From positions 109,178,823 through 109,242,822 of the forward strand of contig NC_064822.1 in assembly GCF_024166365.1 (NCBI RefSeq): 64,000 bases of DNA, in the 5' to 3' direction. Below are positions 26,201-34,539 of the stretch, one piece after another (within the stretch, counting starts at the first letter, position 1; each line of letters begins with the position of its first letter). A program made the position numbers and the translations under genes. Under the pieces are notes generated by a model. The model saw only the letters and a program-made list of their open reading frames with translations, was not told the DNA's origin and made no database searches. This DNA comes from Elephas maximus indicus. Its lineage: Eukaryota; Chordata; Mammalia; Proboscidea; Elephantidae.

Positions 26201-28590
26201 GAAATTAATACTACTTTAACTAATCCAAGATTGGGACAGAGACCTTCCTCCAGAGCCCAAAGAGACAGAAAGCCTTCCCCTGGAGCCAAGGCCCTAAACT
26301 TGGACTTGTAACCTACCGACTGTGAGAAAATAAATTTCTCTTTGTTAAAGCCATCCACTTGCAGTATTTCTGTTATGGCAGCACTAGATGGCTAAGATAC
26401 CCTGTATACAAAAATATTATTTTAACAAGTAATCAATATAAAAAATTACGGAGATACTTTACATTCTTTTTTTCTTATACTAAGCCTTCAAAATTCAGTG
26501 TGTATTTACACACACAACACATCTCAATTTGGACTAGCCACATTTCAAGTGCTCAAAAGCCACATGTGGCTAGTGGCTCCAGTACTGGGCAGTGCAAATC
26601 TGGAGCCCTGCCTATCTGCTCTTGCTCCTTACTTGCCCTGGAAGTGGGTCTCATTCCCCTCTTCCTCTGAATGTTCCCTGGAGTAGCCTCCTTCACCCTT
26701 TGGATCTTCCTCTAGGGCATTGGGCAGGAGGTAGCACTTGGAGAAGGCAGGCTCAAAAAGTTATTTTGAAATCTTGAGTTACACTGGCCTGTGGGTGGCT
26801 TGCTTTCCTGCCCTACGTAATTGTGTCCGTCTGTGTTAGACTGAGACTTACCTGAAGGTAAGATTAGTATAACTCCCAGTGAAGACTCTAGTTGAGGCTA
26901 CAGAAGGGAAGATGAAGTGGGAAGGGACCCCCTGGAAAGCTGTCCTCTGACTCCCCTAACACAGGAGCAACTCTGTTGCTCTGTTCTCACCTGCAGCACA
27001 GTTGCCTTGGGGACAACCAGCAGGATGTCAGAGCCACCGTCAGCCTCCTCCAGGGTGACCAGTTCATCCATGGGCCTTGGCTCTCGGAACTGGAAAGGAG
27101 GACTCTGCCCGCACACCCGGCCCTGGCGGTTCACATAACGGAACTGGTAAAGCTGGGCTCCTGGTTTGGGCAGGTAGCTGGCTGTGGGCAGAAGAATGGA
27201 CCCAGGACTCCAATTACGATTCCAGGCCCTCACAAGTACACAGCACGTTCCCTCCCCCTTAGTGCACCTCATCATCCACTGTACTCAGCAACAGGCCCCT
27301 GCTCCATTTTCCACATACTGTTTTCCCCCCTTTCCACCTCCTACAGGCTATTTCTGTTCCCTGGGATACTTTTCTCCCTCCTTTTTGCCTGGCTCTCTCC
27401 TTTCTCTCCTTCCTAAACCTACCCTCCTCTATCATAATAATAATAATGCTAAAAAAAAATAATAATGCTAGTTACCATTTATTGAGTACTTACTATGTAC
27501 CAGGCACTGTGTTACCAGCTTTACATGTATAATTTTAAAACCTCTATTATCTCTACAGGCCAGGCATCCCCTTTTACAGTTAAGATAACTGGCACACAGA
27601 AAGGTTAAATAATTTGCCCAAGGTCAAACAGTTTGTATGTATTAGAGTGGAGATTTGAACCCAGGTCTTTAAGAATCTAATGGCTATCTTCTTCTCAATA
27701 TATGATGCTACCCTTTCCTCTTCCCTATCTCCTAGTTCCATATGAGAAGTCCCTCTTACTTTCGGTAGGAGGCTGGACTAGATGCCCTCTAAAGATCCTT
27801 CTAACTCTGAGTCTCTGATTCTGTGATAACCCCATGATTACATGCCTGTTGAGCCCTGCTGGATATATTTCTCATTATATTTATTTGCACTTATTTTTCC
27901 TTGTCCTCTGAGCCCAACTTTTATGTTTCTGAGCCCACTACCTTCTTCCAAACTTCCATCCCACTGGCTTCACCCTCCTCATTTTCCATCTTCCCTTGTA
28001 CCTTGGAACTGGACACTGGCATGGATAGGTGAACCATCAGTTGTACTTTCAGGCACTGAAGACCACACAAATGTGTGGTAATCCCGAACACAGGCAGCCT
28101 CTACCTGTGAGAGCCCAAGATGGGAGATAGGTATGACGACTATCATCCATGGATGGTAGAAGAGGCTGAGGAATTGGATGGGGAATAGGATGGTGTTACG
28201 GGGGCAAGCACGATGAGAGACAGGGAAAGTGGAGAGATACTAACGTATCAGGGGAGGGCAAAGCTAAGATAGAGAGAAGATTAGCTTTGCTTATACAGAT
28301 GGCCCCTGTTATCTGTGACATCTTTCTCCCTTCGTCTCTGTCAATGGGGGGTGGGAATCCAAGAATTTAGTTATTTTCCTTATTCCAACCAACTCATGGT
28401 TGTAAACCTGAGCCAAAAGGGGCTGCAGGGATACCTTGAAGATGCCAATCCAGTCGCTGGCACTGGGCATGGTGCCTGGGGGAAGGGTGTAGTGACATTC
28501 CACCTTGGTATTGGGGATATAGGTCCGGGCTACATTCAGAAAGTTGACTCCACCCCGGGATGGTGCCCGGCTTAGTGATGATTCCTCCAT
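14104..28590 (-). CDS. CALCOCO1: CALCOCO1 (CoCoA), spliced coding sequence, 14 coding exons
   Basis: Calcium-binding and coiled-coil domain protein 1. It is known as a coiled-coil coactivator for p160/nuclear-receptor transcription and as a soluble ER-phagy and Golgi-phagy receptor related to NDP52 and TAX1BP1. Coding exons on the minus strand: 28590-28435, 28104-28002, 27181-26991, 24636-24478, 24070-23922, 22243-22153, 18582-18427, 18191-17937, 17485-17360, 16839-16744, 16192-16084, 15844-15645, 15298-15192 and 14281-14104. All junction phases agree and the product is 691 residues. Seen in the translation: an N-terminal SKICH domain (about residues 15-130), ILLVV at 139-143 where NDP52 has its non-canonical LIR, coiled coil over about 150-520, an acidic Ser-rich stretch (about 535-605), and a C-terminal zinc finger (C656, C659, H675, H679). 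HFFFSTQD at 679-686 fits an FFAT-like, VAP-binding site. No stop or frameshift was seen. Identity rests on recall of the human protein, which it closely matches. Confidence 0.97.
15192..15298 (-). CDS. CALCOCO1: CALCOCO1 exon 14, residues 598-632 plus two bases of 633
   Basis: The acceptor TGTCCAG precedes GAGGCTGAA ([20 protein letters not shown]). The exon ends GSAFYDMA plus AG before the donor GTGAGT. It is acidic sequence leading to the C-terminal zinc finger. Confidence 0.95.
15645..15844 (-). CDS. CALCOCO1: CALCOCO1 exon 13, residues 531-597
   Basis: The acceptor TTGCCTGCAG precedes GC TGC CCA. The exon encodes [20 protein letters not shown] and ends in a Ser/Asp run (EDSSSDS) before the donor GTGAGC. 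It is the acidic, Ser-rich, probably disordered region linked to transactivation in CoCoA, with candidate casein-kinase-2-like sites. Confidence 0.95.
16084..16192 (-). CDS. CALCOCO1: CALCOCO1 exon 12, residues 495-530 plus first base of 531
   Basis: The acceptor CTCCAG precedes GAACTGCTA ([20 protein letters not shown]). The exon continues through an acidic stretch to AAAGL plus one base. The donor that gives the family sequence GLSCPA is the non-consensus A|GTCTGT at 16083. A nearby GTACAC four bases on would shift the frame. Confidence 0.92.
16470..16636 (-). mobile_element. AfroSINE in CALCOCO1 intron
   Basis: A reverse-strand copy from 'ccattgccgttgagtcgatt' to 'cgccaccagggtttcc', flanked by 'tcctagagat' at 16460-16469 and 16637-16646. 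It is close to consensus and therefore relatively young. Confidence 0.92.
16744..16839 (-). CDS. CALCOCO1: CALCOCO1 exon 11, residues 463-494
   Basis: The acceptor CCCTCAG precedes GTACAGTTG ([20 protein letters not shown]). The exon ends QLQEEKQ before the donor GTGAGA. It is the last strongly heptad-patterned stretch of the coiled coil. An AfroSINE lies about 100 bp downstream in the next intron. Confidence 0.95.
17360..17485 (-). CDS. CALCOCO1: CALCOCO1 exon 10, residues 421-462
   Basis: The acceptor CTCTACCAG precedes GCAGAGAAG ([20 protein letters not shown]). The exon ends AREKDSSL before the donor GTGAGA. It is a coiled-coil segment, phase 0 on both sides. Confidence 0.95.
17937..18191 (-). 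CDS. CALCOCO1: CALCOCO1 exon 9, residues 336-420
   Basis: Encodes [20 protein letters not shown] and continues to RAGLLQSVE before the donor GTAGAG. It is a coiled-coil segment of 85 residues. The acceptor that keeps the reading frame and the expected residues is CTCCTGAG, a rarer GAG-type site. Confidence 0.93.
18427..18582 (-). CDS. CALCOCO1: CALCOCO1 exon 8, residues 284-335
   Basis: The acceptor CCATCAG precedes GCTGAGCTC ([20 protein letters not shown]). The exon ends LGQAQQQV before the donor GTGAGT. It is a coiled-coil segment of 52 residues, phase 0 on both sides. Confidence 0.95.
19379..19577 (-). mobile_element. AfroSINE in CALCOCO1 intron
   Basis: A longer AfroSINE variant with the middle segment 'gtggaagcagactgccacat'. 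It is flanked by 'cattcaata' at 19370-19378 and 19578-19586. Confidence 0.9.
19679..21300 (+). mobile_element. L1 3' end (ORF2 C-terminus and 3' UTR), 5'-truncated
   Basis: Encodes the end of L1 ORF2, including [20 protein letters not shown] and the cysteine-rich [18 protein letters not shown] at about 19825-20030. A 3' UTR and AATAAA with A-tail end at 21300. It sits in antisense orientation within the CALCOCO1 intron. Imperfect duplications resembling 'aaattctatctcttc' lie at 19656 and 21300-21320. Upstream stops make it non-functional. Confidence 0.9.
22153..22243 (-). CDS. CALCOCO1: CALCOCO1 exon 7, residues 253-283
   Basis: The acceptor AACTCACAG precedes G GTT AGA GAC. The exon encodes [20 protein letters not shown] and ends DKEQSE before the donor GTAAGG. 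It is a coiled-coil segment. The next intron (22152-18583) is enlarged by an L1 3' end and an AfroSINE. Confidence 0.94.
22600..22940 (-). repeat. hAT-type DNA transposon remnant (Charlie/MER-like)
   Basis: Left end 'gttgtcaaactttcagtaaa' and right end 'ccacagtttgccaacccctg' are imperfect inverted termini. The interior has 'gggcctggtaataa' and 'aacactttattcatgaacac', as in common mammalian hAT MITEs. Exact family name not assigned. Confidence 0.7.
23922..24070 (-). CDS. CALCOCO1: CALCOCO1 exon 6, residues 204-252 plus two bases of 253
   Basis: The acceptor AATTCCAG precedes GGG CTT TCC ([14 protein letters not shown]). The exon ends KEVELD plus AG before the donor GTGAGA. It is a coiled-coil segment; the AG pairs with the first G of exon 7 to encode Arg253. 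Confidence 0.95.
24478..24636 (-). CDS. CALCOCO1: CALCOCO1 exon 5, residues 151-203
   Basis: The acceptor CCTCTAG precedes AACCAGCTG ([15 protein letters not shown]). The exon ends HTELMEQYK before the donor GTGGGA. It is the start of the long coiled coil, with a regular heptad pattern, and is phase 0 on both sides. Confidence 0.95.
25053..25217 (+). mobile_element. AfroSINE in CALCOCO1 intron
   Basis: Starts gagccctggtggtgcagtgg and ends at the tail (gaattggaatcgactcaatg). It is flanked by 'accttga' at 25046-25052 and 25218-25224. Confidence 0.9.
25337..25502 (-). mobile_element. AfroSINE, divergent subfamily
   Basis: On the reverse strand it carries the tail 'gctattgagtcgactcagac', a variant middle with 'ggatgatttttcagaagtag', and the 5' end 'accacccagggactcc'. 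The middle differs from the other copies, indicating a separate subfamily. Confidence 0.8.
25765..26608 (+). repeat. Ancient repeat (same family as 10040-10345), split by an LTR
   Basis: The left part (25765-25874) starts 'gatccaatagaaatataca'. The right part (26400-26608) ends 'agccacatgtggctagtggc'. Together they parallel the 10-kb copy, with the LTR filling the gap. Confidence 0.7.
25875..26399 (+). mobile_element. Solo LTR (ERVL-MaLR type) inside an older repeat
   Basis: Begins TGTCATGGATTGAACTGTGT and ends 'agcactagatggctaagata'. It has the poly(A) signal region 'gaaaataaatttctctttgt'. Similar copies lie at 33.8, 38.0 (reverse) and 56.7 kb and as the LTR pair at 60-63 kb. Confidence 0.8.
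26991..27181 (-). CDS. CALCOCO1: CALCOCO1 exon 4, residues 87-150
   Basis: The acceptor CTGCCCACAG is followed by CC AGC TAC. The exon encodes [20 protein letters not shown] and continues to VVPKATVLQ before the donor GTGAGA. It completes the SKICH domain and includes ILLVV (139-143), the position of the non-canonical LC3-interacting motif in the paralogue NDP52. Confidence 0.96.
27465..27690 (+). repeat. MIR SINE in CALCOCO1 intron
   Basis: 'ttattgagtacttactatgt', 'ccaggcactgtgttaccagc', 'gaaaggttaaataatttgcc' and 'gatttgaacccagg' mark a MIR copy. A TAATAA microsatellite precedes it at about 27432-27467. Confidence 0.8.
28002..28104 (-). CDS. CALCOCO1: CALCOCO1 exon 3, residues 53-86 plus first base of 87
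   Basis: The acceptor CTCACAG precedes GTAGAGGCTGCC ([10 protein letters not shown]). The exon ends in VQFQ plus one base before the donor GTACAA. It is central SKICH-domain sequence; the single trailing G joins CC of the next exon to make Ala87. Confidence 0.95.
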
Positions 28591-28613
28591 ATGCCCTCGG
28601 GATATCTGCCTTC
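28435..28613 (-). CDS. CALCOCO1: CALCOCO1 exon 2 (first coding exon), residues 1-52
   Basis: The acceptor TTCCTTCACAG ends at 28614, the ATG is at 28590-28588, and the donor GTATCC starts at 28434. The 23 bases before the ATG are 5' UTR. The peptide starts [20 protein letters not shown] and ends in WIGIFK, the beginning of the SKICH domain. The exon ends in phase 0. An LTR starts only 23 bp upstream of the acceptor (see the 28637-29060 entry). Confidence 0.96.
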
Positions 28614-28636
28614 CTGTGAAGGAAAGGATTAACATC

Positions 28637-29060
28637 TGTTAGGAATGGAATTGTGTACCCCCCAAAAAAGTTATGCTGAAGTCCTAACCTCTGTACCTGT
28701 AAATATGACCTTGCTTGGAAATAGTTTTCTTGTGTTATGTTAATAAGGTCAAACCAAAGTAGGGTGGGTCCTAAACCTAACCACTTCTGAACAGTGTCTT
28801 ATAAGAACAGCAAAATAAACACAGAGATACACACACACAGGGGCAAGACGGATGCCATGTGATGATCCTCTACAAGCAAAGGAACACCAAGGATTGTCAG
28901 CAGTCACCATAAACTAGGAGAGGCTGTAGAAGGCATGGACATAGCTGAGACTCTGATTTGGGCTTTTAGCCTCTAGAACTAGAGAAAATTAATTTCTGTT
29001 CTTTTTAAAGCCTCCTACTTATGGTATGTTTTGTTATGGTAGCATTAGGTAACTAAGACA
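28637..29060 (+). mobile_element. Solo LTR, MLT1-like (ERVL-MaLR), in CALCOCO1 intron 1
   Basis: Begins TGTTAGGAATGGAATTGTGT and ends GGTAACTAAGACA. It has the MLT1-type internal order ('aagtcctaacc', 'aataaggtc', 'agcctctagaact', 'aatttctgtt'). No internal region or second LTR is seen, so it is a recombined solo LTR. It stands 23 bp upstream of the splice acceptor of coding exon 2. Confidence 0.8.
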
Positions 29061-29889
29061 ATTCCAAAGTCTTTCTATTCTGTTTCCCTCCACATCCCTA
29101 TCACCCACACATACACCAGCCCCTGCCACTATACCTGGAGATGAAGGCATATCTGGTTTCTAGCCCCTTAGGGTTACTCTTAGTCCTAGGACATAAGTCT
29201 GGACTTCCAAGTCACTCCCAACCCTGTCTCACACTGTACCCTCTCTGGTTCACAGACCTGTCCCAGAATTCAGATCCTTCCAATTTCTGCTCCCTTTTCA
29301 CTGCCCAACTGACCATGTCTCATTATCCCAGGCTCTATCCTCCTCAGTCTCTCCTTTTCTCCCTCTTACCCTCCTTGAGCCTTCTGGATTCTTCAGCCTC
29401 CATCTCCCCATCCATCCCCCACATCTTTTAGCTCTTGAATTCAAAACTCAACTGAGATGTAGGGCCCCCTCATTCTGAGCAGGTCTCTTGAGGTTGTTGA
29501 TTCAGCTATACATGGGAATGAGTCATGACATCTGAAAACACTAACATCTGAAAGGAATGATTGAGTCTTCAGAGCTGAAATATGGCCTGAGGGGACCAAC
29601 ATCCCAACTTCAGGCTCCTGAGCTCTCAGTCCTCTCCCCCAATCTGAGCTGTCCACCCCCAGAAATTTTAGGGAAGTAAAGCCCTGCTTTCACCCAAGAG
29701 TCAAAGGGACTCAGTGGATATAAGGAAAGACAGGTTCTATCACTCAACTTCATCATTACAGGAAGTCAGAATTCTGGAGGCGGCTGCTTCAAGGGTGGAG
29801 TGAAACACTTGGCAGGAACTTGGTGGTGTGGGGGAGATGGAATGTGGGGGCTGGGAGACAGGAAAGTCCCACCCACTGGGTAGCAGACA

Positions 29890-29960
29890 GATTGGAAGGT
29901 GGGAAGCAAGGGGCCCTGGGAAGCAAGGGGCCCTGGGAAGCAAGGTGGGAAGCAAGGGGG
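29890..29960. repeat. Short tandem repeat, about 17-bp unit
   Basis: Three to four copies of 'gggaagcaaggggccct' and variants lie within CALCOCO1 intron 1. Confidence 0.8.
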
Positions 29961-30643
29961 TAATATATATTTAATGTTGAGGGAAGGGAGAGAGAGTTCA
30001 AAAAGGACCTAACATTCTTCTCTCCAGATCTTGCAGGGCAAGAAACCTACTGGTTTGACTTGCTGTTAGCTCTAGTATTTTCCTCCAGTTCCCCTTGGTA
30101 TCAATTTTAAGTGCCTGAATTCTTCCATCTGCTTGCATTGGTAGTTGCAGATATGCTATAGGATGAGACTGGGAGGAAGGGGTGTTCCAAGTAAGCTGGG
30201 AAGAATTAATTGGAAAATTTGGGGGTGGGGTGAGGACAGATAACAATAATAACAATCAAGAGAACTCCTCAGCCCAGGGCAGTGAGACGGCCCTCTTCCT
30301 TGTCCCTCCCCTCTGGCTCCCGAAGCTGCATCCTCGGCCAGCCTCGGCTGACAGTATCCAATCAGCCATCGCCACTAGTCATGTGCACACCTCCAAACAT
30401 CACAAACCCACACCAAGCCGAAGACAGGGACTTTAAAAGAAAACTGAAACTCAGAAAACAGGTGGGCCAGCTCTACAAAAAGGAGTGATGTCTCTCTCCA
30501 AATTAGAGATAGAAGTAACAAGGGGTTCCTTTGGATTTACATATCTGAAAAATCCCTAATGAAAACTAGTCCATGTTTTCCTCAGATACAATTCTTCTGG
30601 CTTTCTAAGGAGTAAATAAGTTGTCCTCAAAGATCTAAGCCTG

Positions 30644-30806
30644 AGAAGCTGGTGAAATGGACACGAAAAGAGAGAGTGGAGGGAGGAAGCAGTCTGTCTC
30701 ATTAGGGGGAGAGCAATTGGGAGTATGTAGCAAGGTGTATATGGGTTTTTGTGTGAGAGACTGACTTGATTTGTAAACTTCCACTTAAAGCACAAAAAAA
30801 AAAAAA
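30644..30806 (+). mobile_element. L1 3' end fragment with perfect 15-bp target duplication
   Basis: An extremely 5'-truncated L1 (163 bp of 3' UTR ending in an A-tail). It is flanked by 'aaagatctaagcctg' at 30629-30643 and 30807-30821. The intact duplication and long A-tail show a recent insertion, in CALCOCO1 intron 1. Confidence 0.92.
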
Positions 30807-31299
30807 AAAGATCTAAGCCTGGGTAACCCCTAATACTCCCCACAAACAAAATCTGTAACAGCTGGAAACACTCCCAAGGCCTGAAAAAAAGCTTGGACAC
30901 CCAAGGTGCATGTGTGCAGCCAGGTTTAAATGTTCATATGGGGGTTCCTTTCTCCCACTGTCTAGGGCTCTAGAGTTCCTTGACATTCTACAGCTTGGAA
31001 GGTCCTCCCCACCCAAGGATTCAGCGTAGTGAAGGCCTTTGGATTTGGGGAGGGGGAGGGGAACACGTGTAAAGGGAGGTTTGTGGGGATCAAGTGTTGC
31101 CTGGGAGACAATAAGCAAAGGTTCTAGCCCCTCAACTCTCCTAGGCGTATCAAGCTTTATGGAAAAGGGCTGACAAGAAGGTGAGGACAGCGAGAGGACA
31201 CCCACCTTGCTCAGGGCTCCCCTGAAACCAAGAACTCCCAAAACAGTGGGGGTGGCCTTTCCAGTGGGGAAAGTGTTAAAATCCAAACGTACCCGAATC

Positions 31300-31700
31300 C
31301 TTCTTCTACAGTTCCCTACCCTCTCACAGATTGGAAAGTGGGGTGACCCCCCCCGGACCGCCCCTAAATTAGGCCAAGTTTCTTACCCTACAGACGGATC
31401 AGCTGTTCCCGTCACCCTTCACCAACAACAAAAACAGCACTCCGACTCCGTCAGGGGAGGGAGAAGAATGGGCCCGAGGACTTCTGGGTTTTGTGGTTCT
31501 TCTGCGCCCTTATGCGGCAGAGCAGGTTTGGATCTAGGACTACACTACCCAAAAGGCGGCGAGAAAGGGGGGCGGAGAAGAGGGCAGCCGTGGCTGCGGC
31601 CTCACCACAGCTTCCTGGGAGGCGTAGTTCTCACTTCCATGACTGTAAACGGGGGTGTGGCTATCGGAGGACTTCACATCCCATGATTCCTCAGGAGGGG
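31300..31700 (-). promoter_or_regulatory. CALCOCO1: CALCOCO1 promoter, CpG-rich with ZNF143/THAP11-like motif array
   Basis: This CpG-rich stretch lies immediately upstream of the gene. It contains four sites resembling the ZNF143/THAP11 promoter motif (ACTACAnnTCCCAnnA) at 31481-31500 (minus), 31539-31556 (plus), 31611-31630 (minus) and 31671-31690 (plus). No convincing TATA box is seen on the minus strand, as expected for a broadly expressed gene with dispersed initiation. Transcription would start between about 31.45 and 31.65 kb. The alternating motif orientation would also allow divergent transcription to the right, though no gene is recognisable there. Confidence 0.75.
31387..31560 (-). 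other. CALCOCO1: CALCOCO1 putative non-coding exon 1 (5' UTR)
   Basis: The coding start is in an exon that begins with a splice acceptor, so at least one upstream non-coding exon is needed. The best donor in the CpG-rich region is the minus-strand GTAAGA at 31386-31381, which ends an exon at 31387. The upstream limit is approximate because no start site can be read from sequence. This is inference from the donor consensus and the position relative to the promoter motifs. Confidence 0.5.
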
Positions 31701-31799
31701 GGCAGGCTGCGTTAGTGGTAGTTGTTTGCAACGTGCATTTTTGGGGGTGGGGAGGATTTACGGCTCTAACGCCTTCCGAATAACGCTTCACAGTTTTCA

Positions 31800-31975
31800 G
31801 AACGCTACGGATACGCTCTCTTATTTTTCACAACAACCCTGTGAGATAGGTATTATTGTTATCCATACATTACAGATTAGGAAACTAAAGCTCAGAACGG
31901 TTAAGCTATGAAATGGCAGAACTCCACCAGGATTGCCTGACTCCAAGTTCAGTGCTCTTGCCACTACCCCAGAAT
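31800..31975 (+). repeat. MIR SINE upstream of CALCOCO1
   Basis: 'acaacaaccctgtgagatag', 'cagattaggaaactaaagct' and 'gcctgactccaagttcagtg' match MIR. It marks the upstream edge of the promoter region. Confidence 0.7.
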
Positions 31976-32199
31976 GACCCCCCATTTAGGAGATGGAAAG
32001 CTAATAGCTGTGACCTTGTAAAAACTATGTGTTCCACACCGCTGACCATTGTTTTCCAGTTGAAGAATGTTAGTGCCAGGGGCCTGTCAATACTGACGGA
32101 CCTGAACTGAGTTGCCCTAGAGTGGCCTCTGGGATGCATTGCCTGAGGTGGTGGTGGGGAGGGCAGTGGGGTGAGGGAATGAAGTTGAAGAGGGAGCCT

Positions 32200-32660
32200 G
32201 GCATAATGGAGGACTTGTCATAGCTCACAAACAAGCCACTTACGGGGGCCCGCTTGCCCAGGCTTTTTAACTGGCTTTAATTAATTAGGCTAACAATACA
32301 TGTTGTTGCTCCAGTATTATTTAGCAGAGGTGAAAAAGATTCACACTCTTCCCAACCCCCAAGCCAGGATTTGGGCATCCTTCCCTGCCCCTCTAGATAG
32401 TCTGAGGCATTCAAAATTAATCCCTCTCGCTGTCCTTGTATTAAGGGATGACAGTCTAAGGATTTATTTGCTCTTCCTAGGTGCCTGCCTTTAATTTTCT
32501 GCTGCACTAAGTTATGGAGACTTCTGCCTTTCCCAAGTTTTTTGGGTGGTATTTTGCTTTTATGACTGTGAATGGGGTGTCTGGTGCCTGCCCTTGGGTA
32601 CGTTTTGTCTGAAGATTTCCAAGCACTTAATAAGTCACTGGGCTGCACAAACATTAAGGT
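32200..32660. promoter_or_regulatory. Candidate conserved non-coding element upstream of CALCOCO1
   Basis: Unique sequence with a double homeodomain palindrome 'ctttaattaattaggct' (32275-32291). It also has 'gcttttatgactgtgaatgg' (about 32556), 'gcacttaataagtcactggg' and 'acattaaggtgacctg'. It lies about 0.7 kb upstream of the promoter and could serve CALCOCO1 or the HOXC landscape. Confidence 0.42.
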
Positions 32661-32927
32661 GACCTGTCTGTGTCATTAGTCAGGATTTATGAGTTAGGGA
32701 ACAAGCTACTGGATGAGGAGGCAGCTCAAGGTCCTGGAGTGGGTTAAGAGCAGTCCCACCCAAGTCTCAGGTGTTTTTGATTTTTTACTTCTATGCAGAA
32801 TAAAGGCACGTAAGAAAACTTAGTTTCATCTGGAGCTAAAAATAATCATTTTCTTACATTGAGTGCTTCAAATGTGTTAAACCACGCTAAAAGCTTTTTA
32901 TATTTAATACAACAGCCGTATTATTAC

Positions 32928-33088
32928 AACAGCTGCTAACCAGAAGGTCAGTGGTTCAAACCCACCAGCTGCTCCAGGGGGAAAGATGTGGTATTCTGCT
33001 TCTGTAAAGATTATAGCCTTGGAAACCCTCTGTCCTAGAGGGTCACTGTGAATTGGAATTGACTCGATAGCAATGGATTTGGTTTGAT
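32928..33088 (+). mobile_element. AfroSINE, 5'-truncated
   Basis: Begins within the tRNA-like part ('cagctgctaaccagaaggtc') and runs to the tail 'gaattggaattgactcgata'. The first tRNA-like 30 bases are missing. Confidence 0.85.
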
Positions 33089-33094
33089 TTTTGT

Positions 33095-33245
33095 TGTTGT
33101 TGTTATTATCGCCATTTTACATATGATGAAATTGAGGCACAGACAATTAAGTGACTTGCATATGGCCATCCAACTAGTAAGGATTCAAACACAAGTAGCC
33201 AGTACATCATACTCCCACCCCAGCAACTCCTGGCATGTGATACTA
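33095..33245 (+). repeat. MIR fragment
   Basis: 'gccattttacatatgatgaa', 'gaggcacagacaattaagtg' and 'caactagtaaggattcaaac' match the MIR core and 3' part. Confidence 0.6.
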
Positions 33246-33377
33246 ACTTCCATTGCTCTAAGGAAGAGTGTTGTTAATCAGGCTATAAATGTTCACTGAG
33301 CATTTGTGAGCAAGGCATAAGACGATCTGAGATTCAGTCAATAAATATGTATTAGGTAATGTATTAGATACTACGCT

Positions 33378-33543
33378 CAAAACCAAAAAACCCAGTGCCA
33401 TCACGTCGATTCTGACTCATAGTGACCCTATAGGACAGAGTAGAACTGCCCCATAGAGTTTCCAAGGAGCACCTGGCAGATTCGAACTGCTGACCCTTTG
33501 GTTAGCAGCCGTAGCACTTAACCACTACGCCACCGGGGTTTCC
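33378..33543 (-). mobile_element. AfroSINE
   Basis: A reverse-strand full-length copy with the tail 'catcacgtcgattctgactc' and 5' end 'cgccaccggggtttcc'. An imperfect flanking duplication 'tactacgct'/'tactatgct' is visible. Confidence 0.9.
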
Positions 33544-33765
33544 GGTACTATGCTAGGTATTCAATAAATTTTGTTGAAAGAATGAATATAAAATATGGAT
33601 ATTTGAAGGATGGATTATATTTGGACGATTTGGCAGGTCAGGGACTGGGAAGGATAAACTTATTCCAGGGTGAAGCAAAGATTAAAAGGTGTAAATGTGT
33701 AATTGATGCTGGGAGTCACATAAGAACAGCAAATCAAATTCAACTTTTTTTTTTTTTTGCAAACT

Positions 33766-34292
33766 CAGATTGAGTTGTATCTCCCCCCAGTTATGTGTAT
33801 GAATTTGGCTAGGCCACGATTCCCAGTATTGAGTGATTGTCCACCATTTTGCCATCTCTATGATTTTTTTTTTTTATGATGTTAAGTCTGGGTTATGATG
33901 TTAATGAGGTGGGATTAGTGGCAGTTATGTTAATGAGGCAGGAGTCGATCTACCGGATTAGATTGTGTCTTAAACCAATCTCTTTTGTGATATAAAAGAA
34001 AGAAGTGAGCAGAGAGATTTGGGGACCTCATACCACCAACAAAGCAGCGCCGGGAGCAGAGCATGTCCTTTAGTCCCAGGGTTCCTGCGCAGAGAAGCTC
34101 CTAGACCAAGGCGAGATTGATGACCAGGACCTTCCTCCAGAGCCTACAGAAGAGAGAAAGCCTTCCTCTGGAGCTGATAGCCTGAATTCAGACTTCTAGC
34201 CTACTAGACTGTGAGAGAATAAATTTCTGTTTGTTAAAGCTATCCACTTATAGTATTTCTGTTATAACAGCACTAGGTAACTAAGATCCAGT
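33766..34292 (+). mobile_element. Solo LTR, ERVL-MaLR type (afrotherian variant)
   Basis: Has 'ttgagttgtatctcccccca' at the 5' side, 'tgatataaaagaaagaagtg' (TATA-like), 'agagaataaatttctgtttg' (poly(A) signal) and 'agcactaggtaactaagatc' at the end. It is a longer variant than the copy at 28.6 kb. Confidence 0.78.
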
Positions 34293-34377
34293 AGACTAAT
34301 TTATTGTTTGAAATTATTTACTCTCTCCTTCCCTGCCCATTTTCATGTGACTTGCAGTATCTTCTATAGAAGGAGTA

Positions 34378-34528
34378 AACCAAAACCAGACCTGTCACCA
34401 TCAAGTCAATTCCTTTAGGACAAAGTAGAATTGCCCCATAGGGTTTCCAAGGAGCTGCTGGTAGATTCGAACTGCCGACCTTTTGGTTAGCAGCCAAGCT
34501 CTTAAGCCACTACGCCACCATGGCTCTG
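34378..34528 (-). mobile_element. AfroSINE with internal deletion
   Basis: A reverse-strand copy missing a small part near the tail. It is flanked by 'tagaaggagta' at 34367-34377 and 34529-34539. Confidence 0.9.
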
Positions 34529-34539
34529 TAGAAGGAGTA

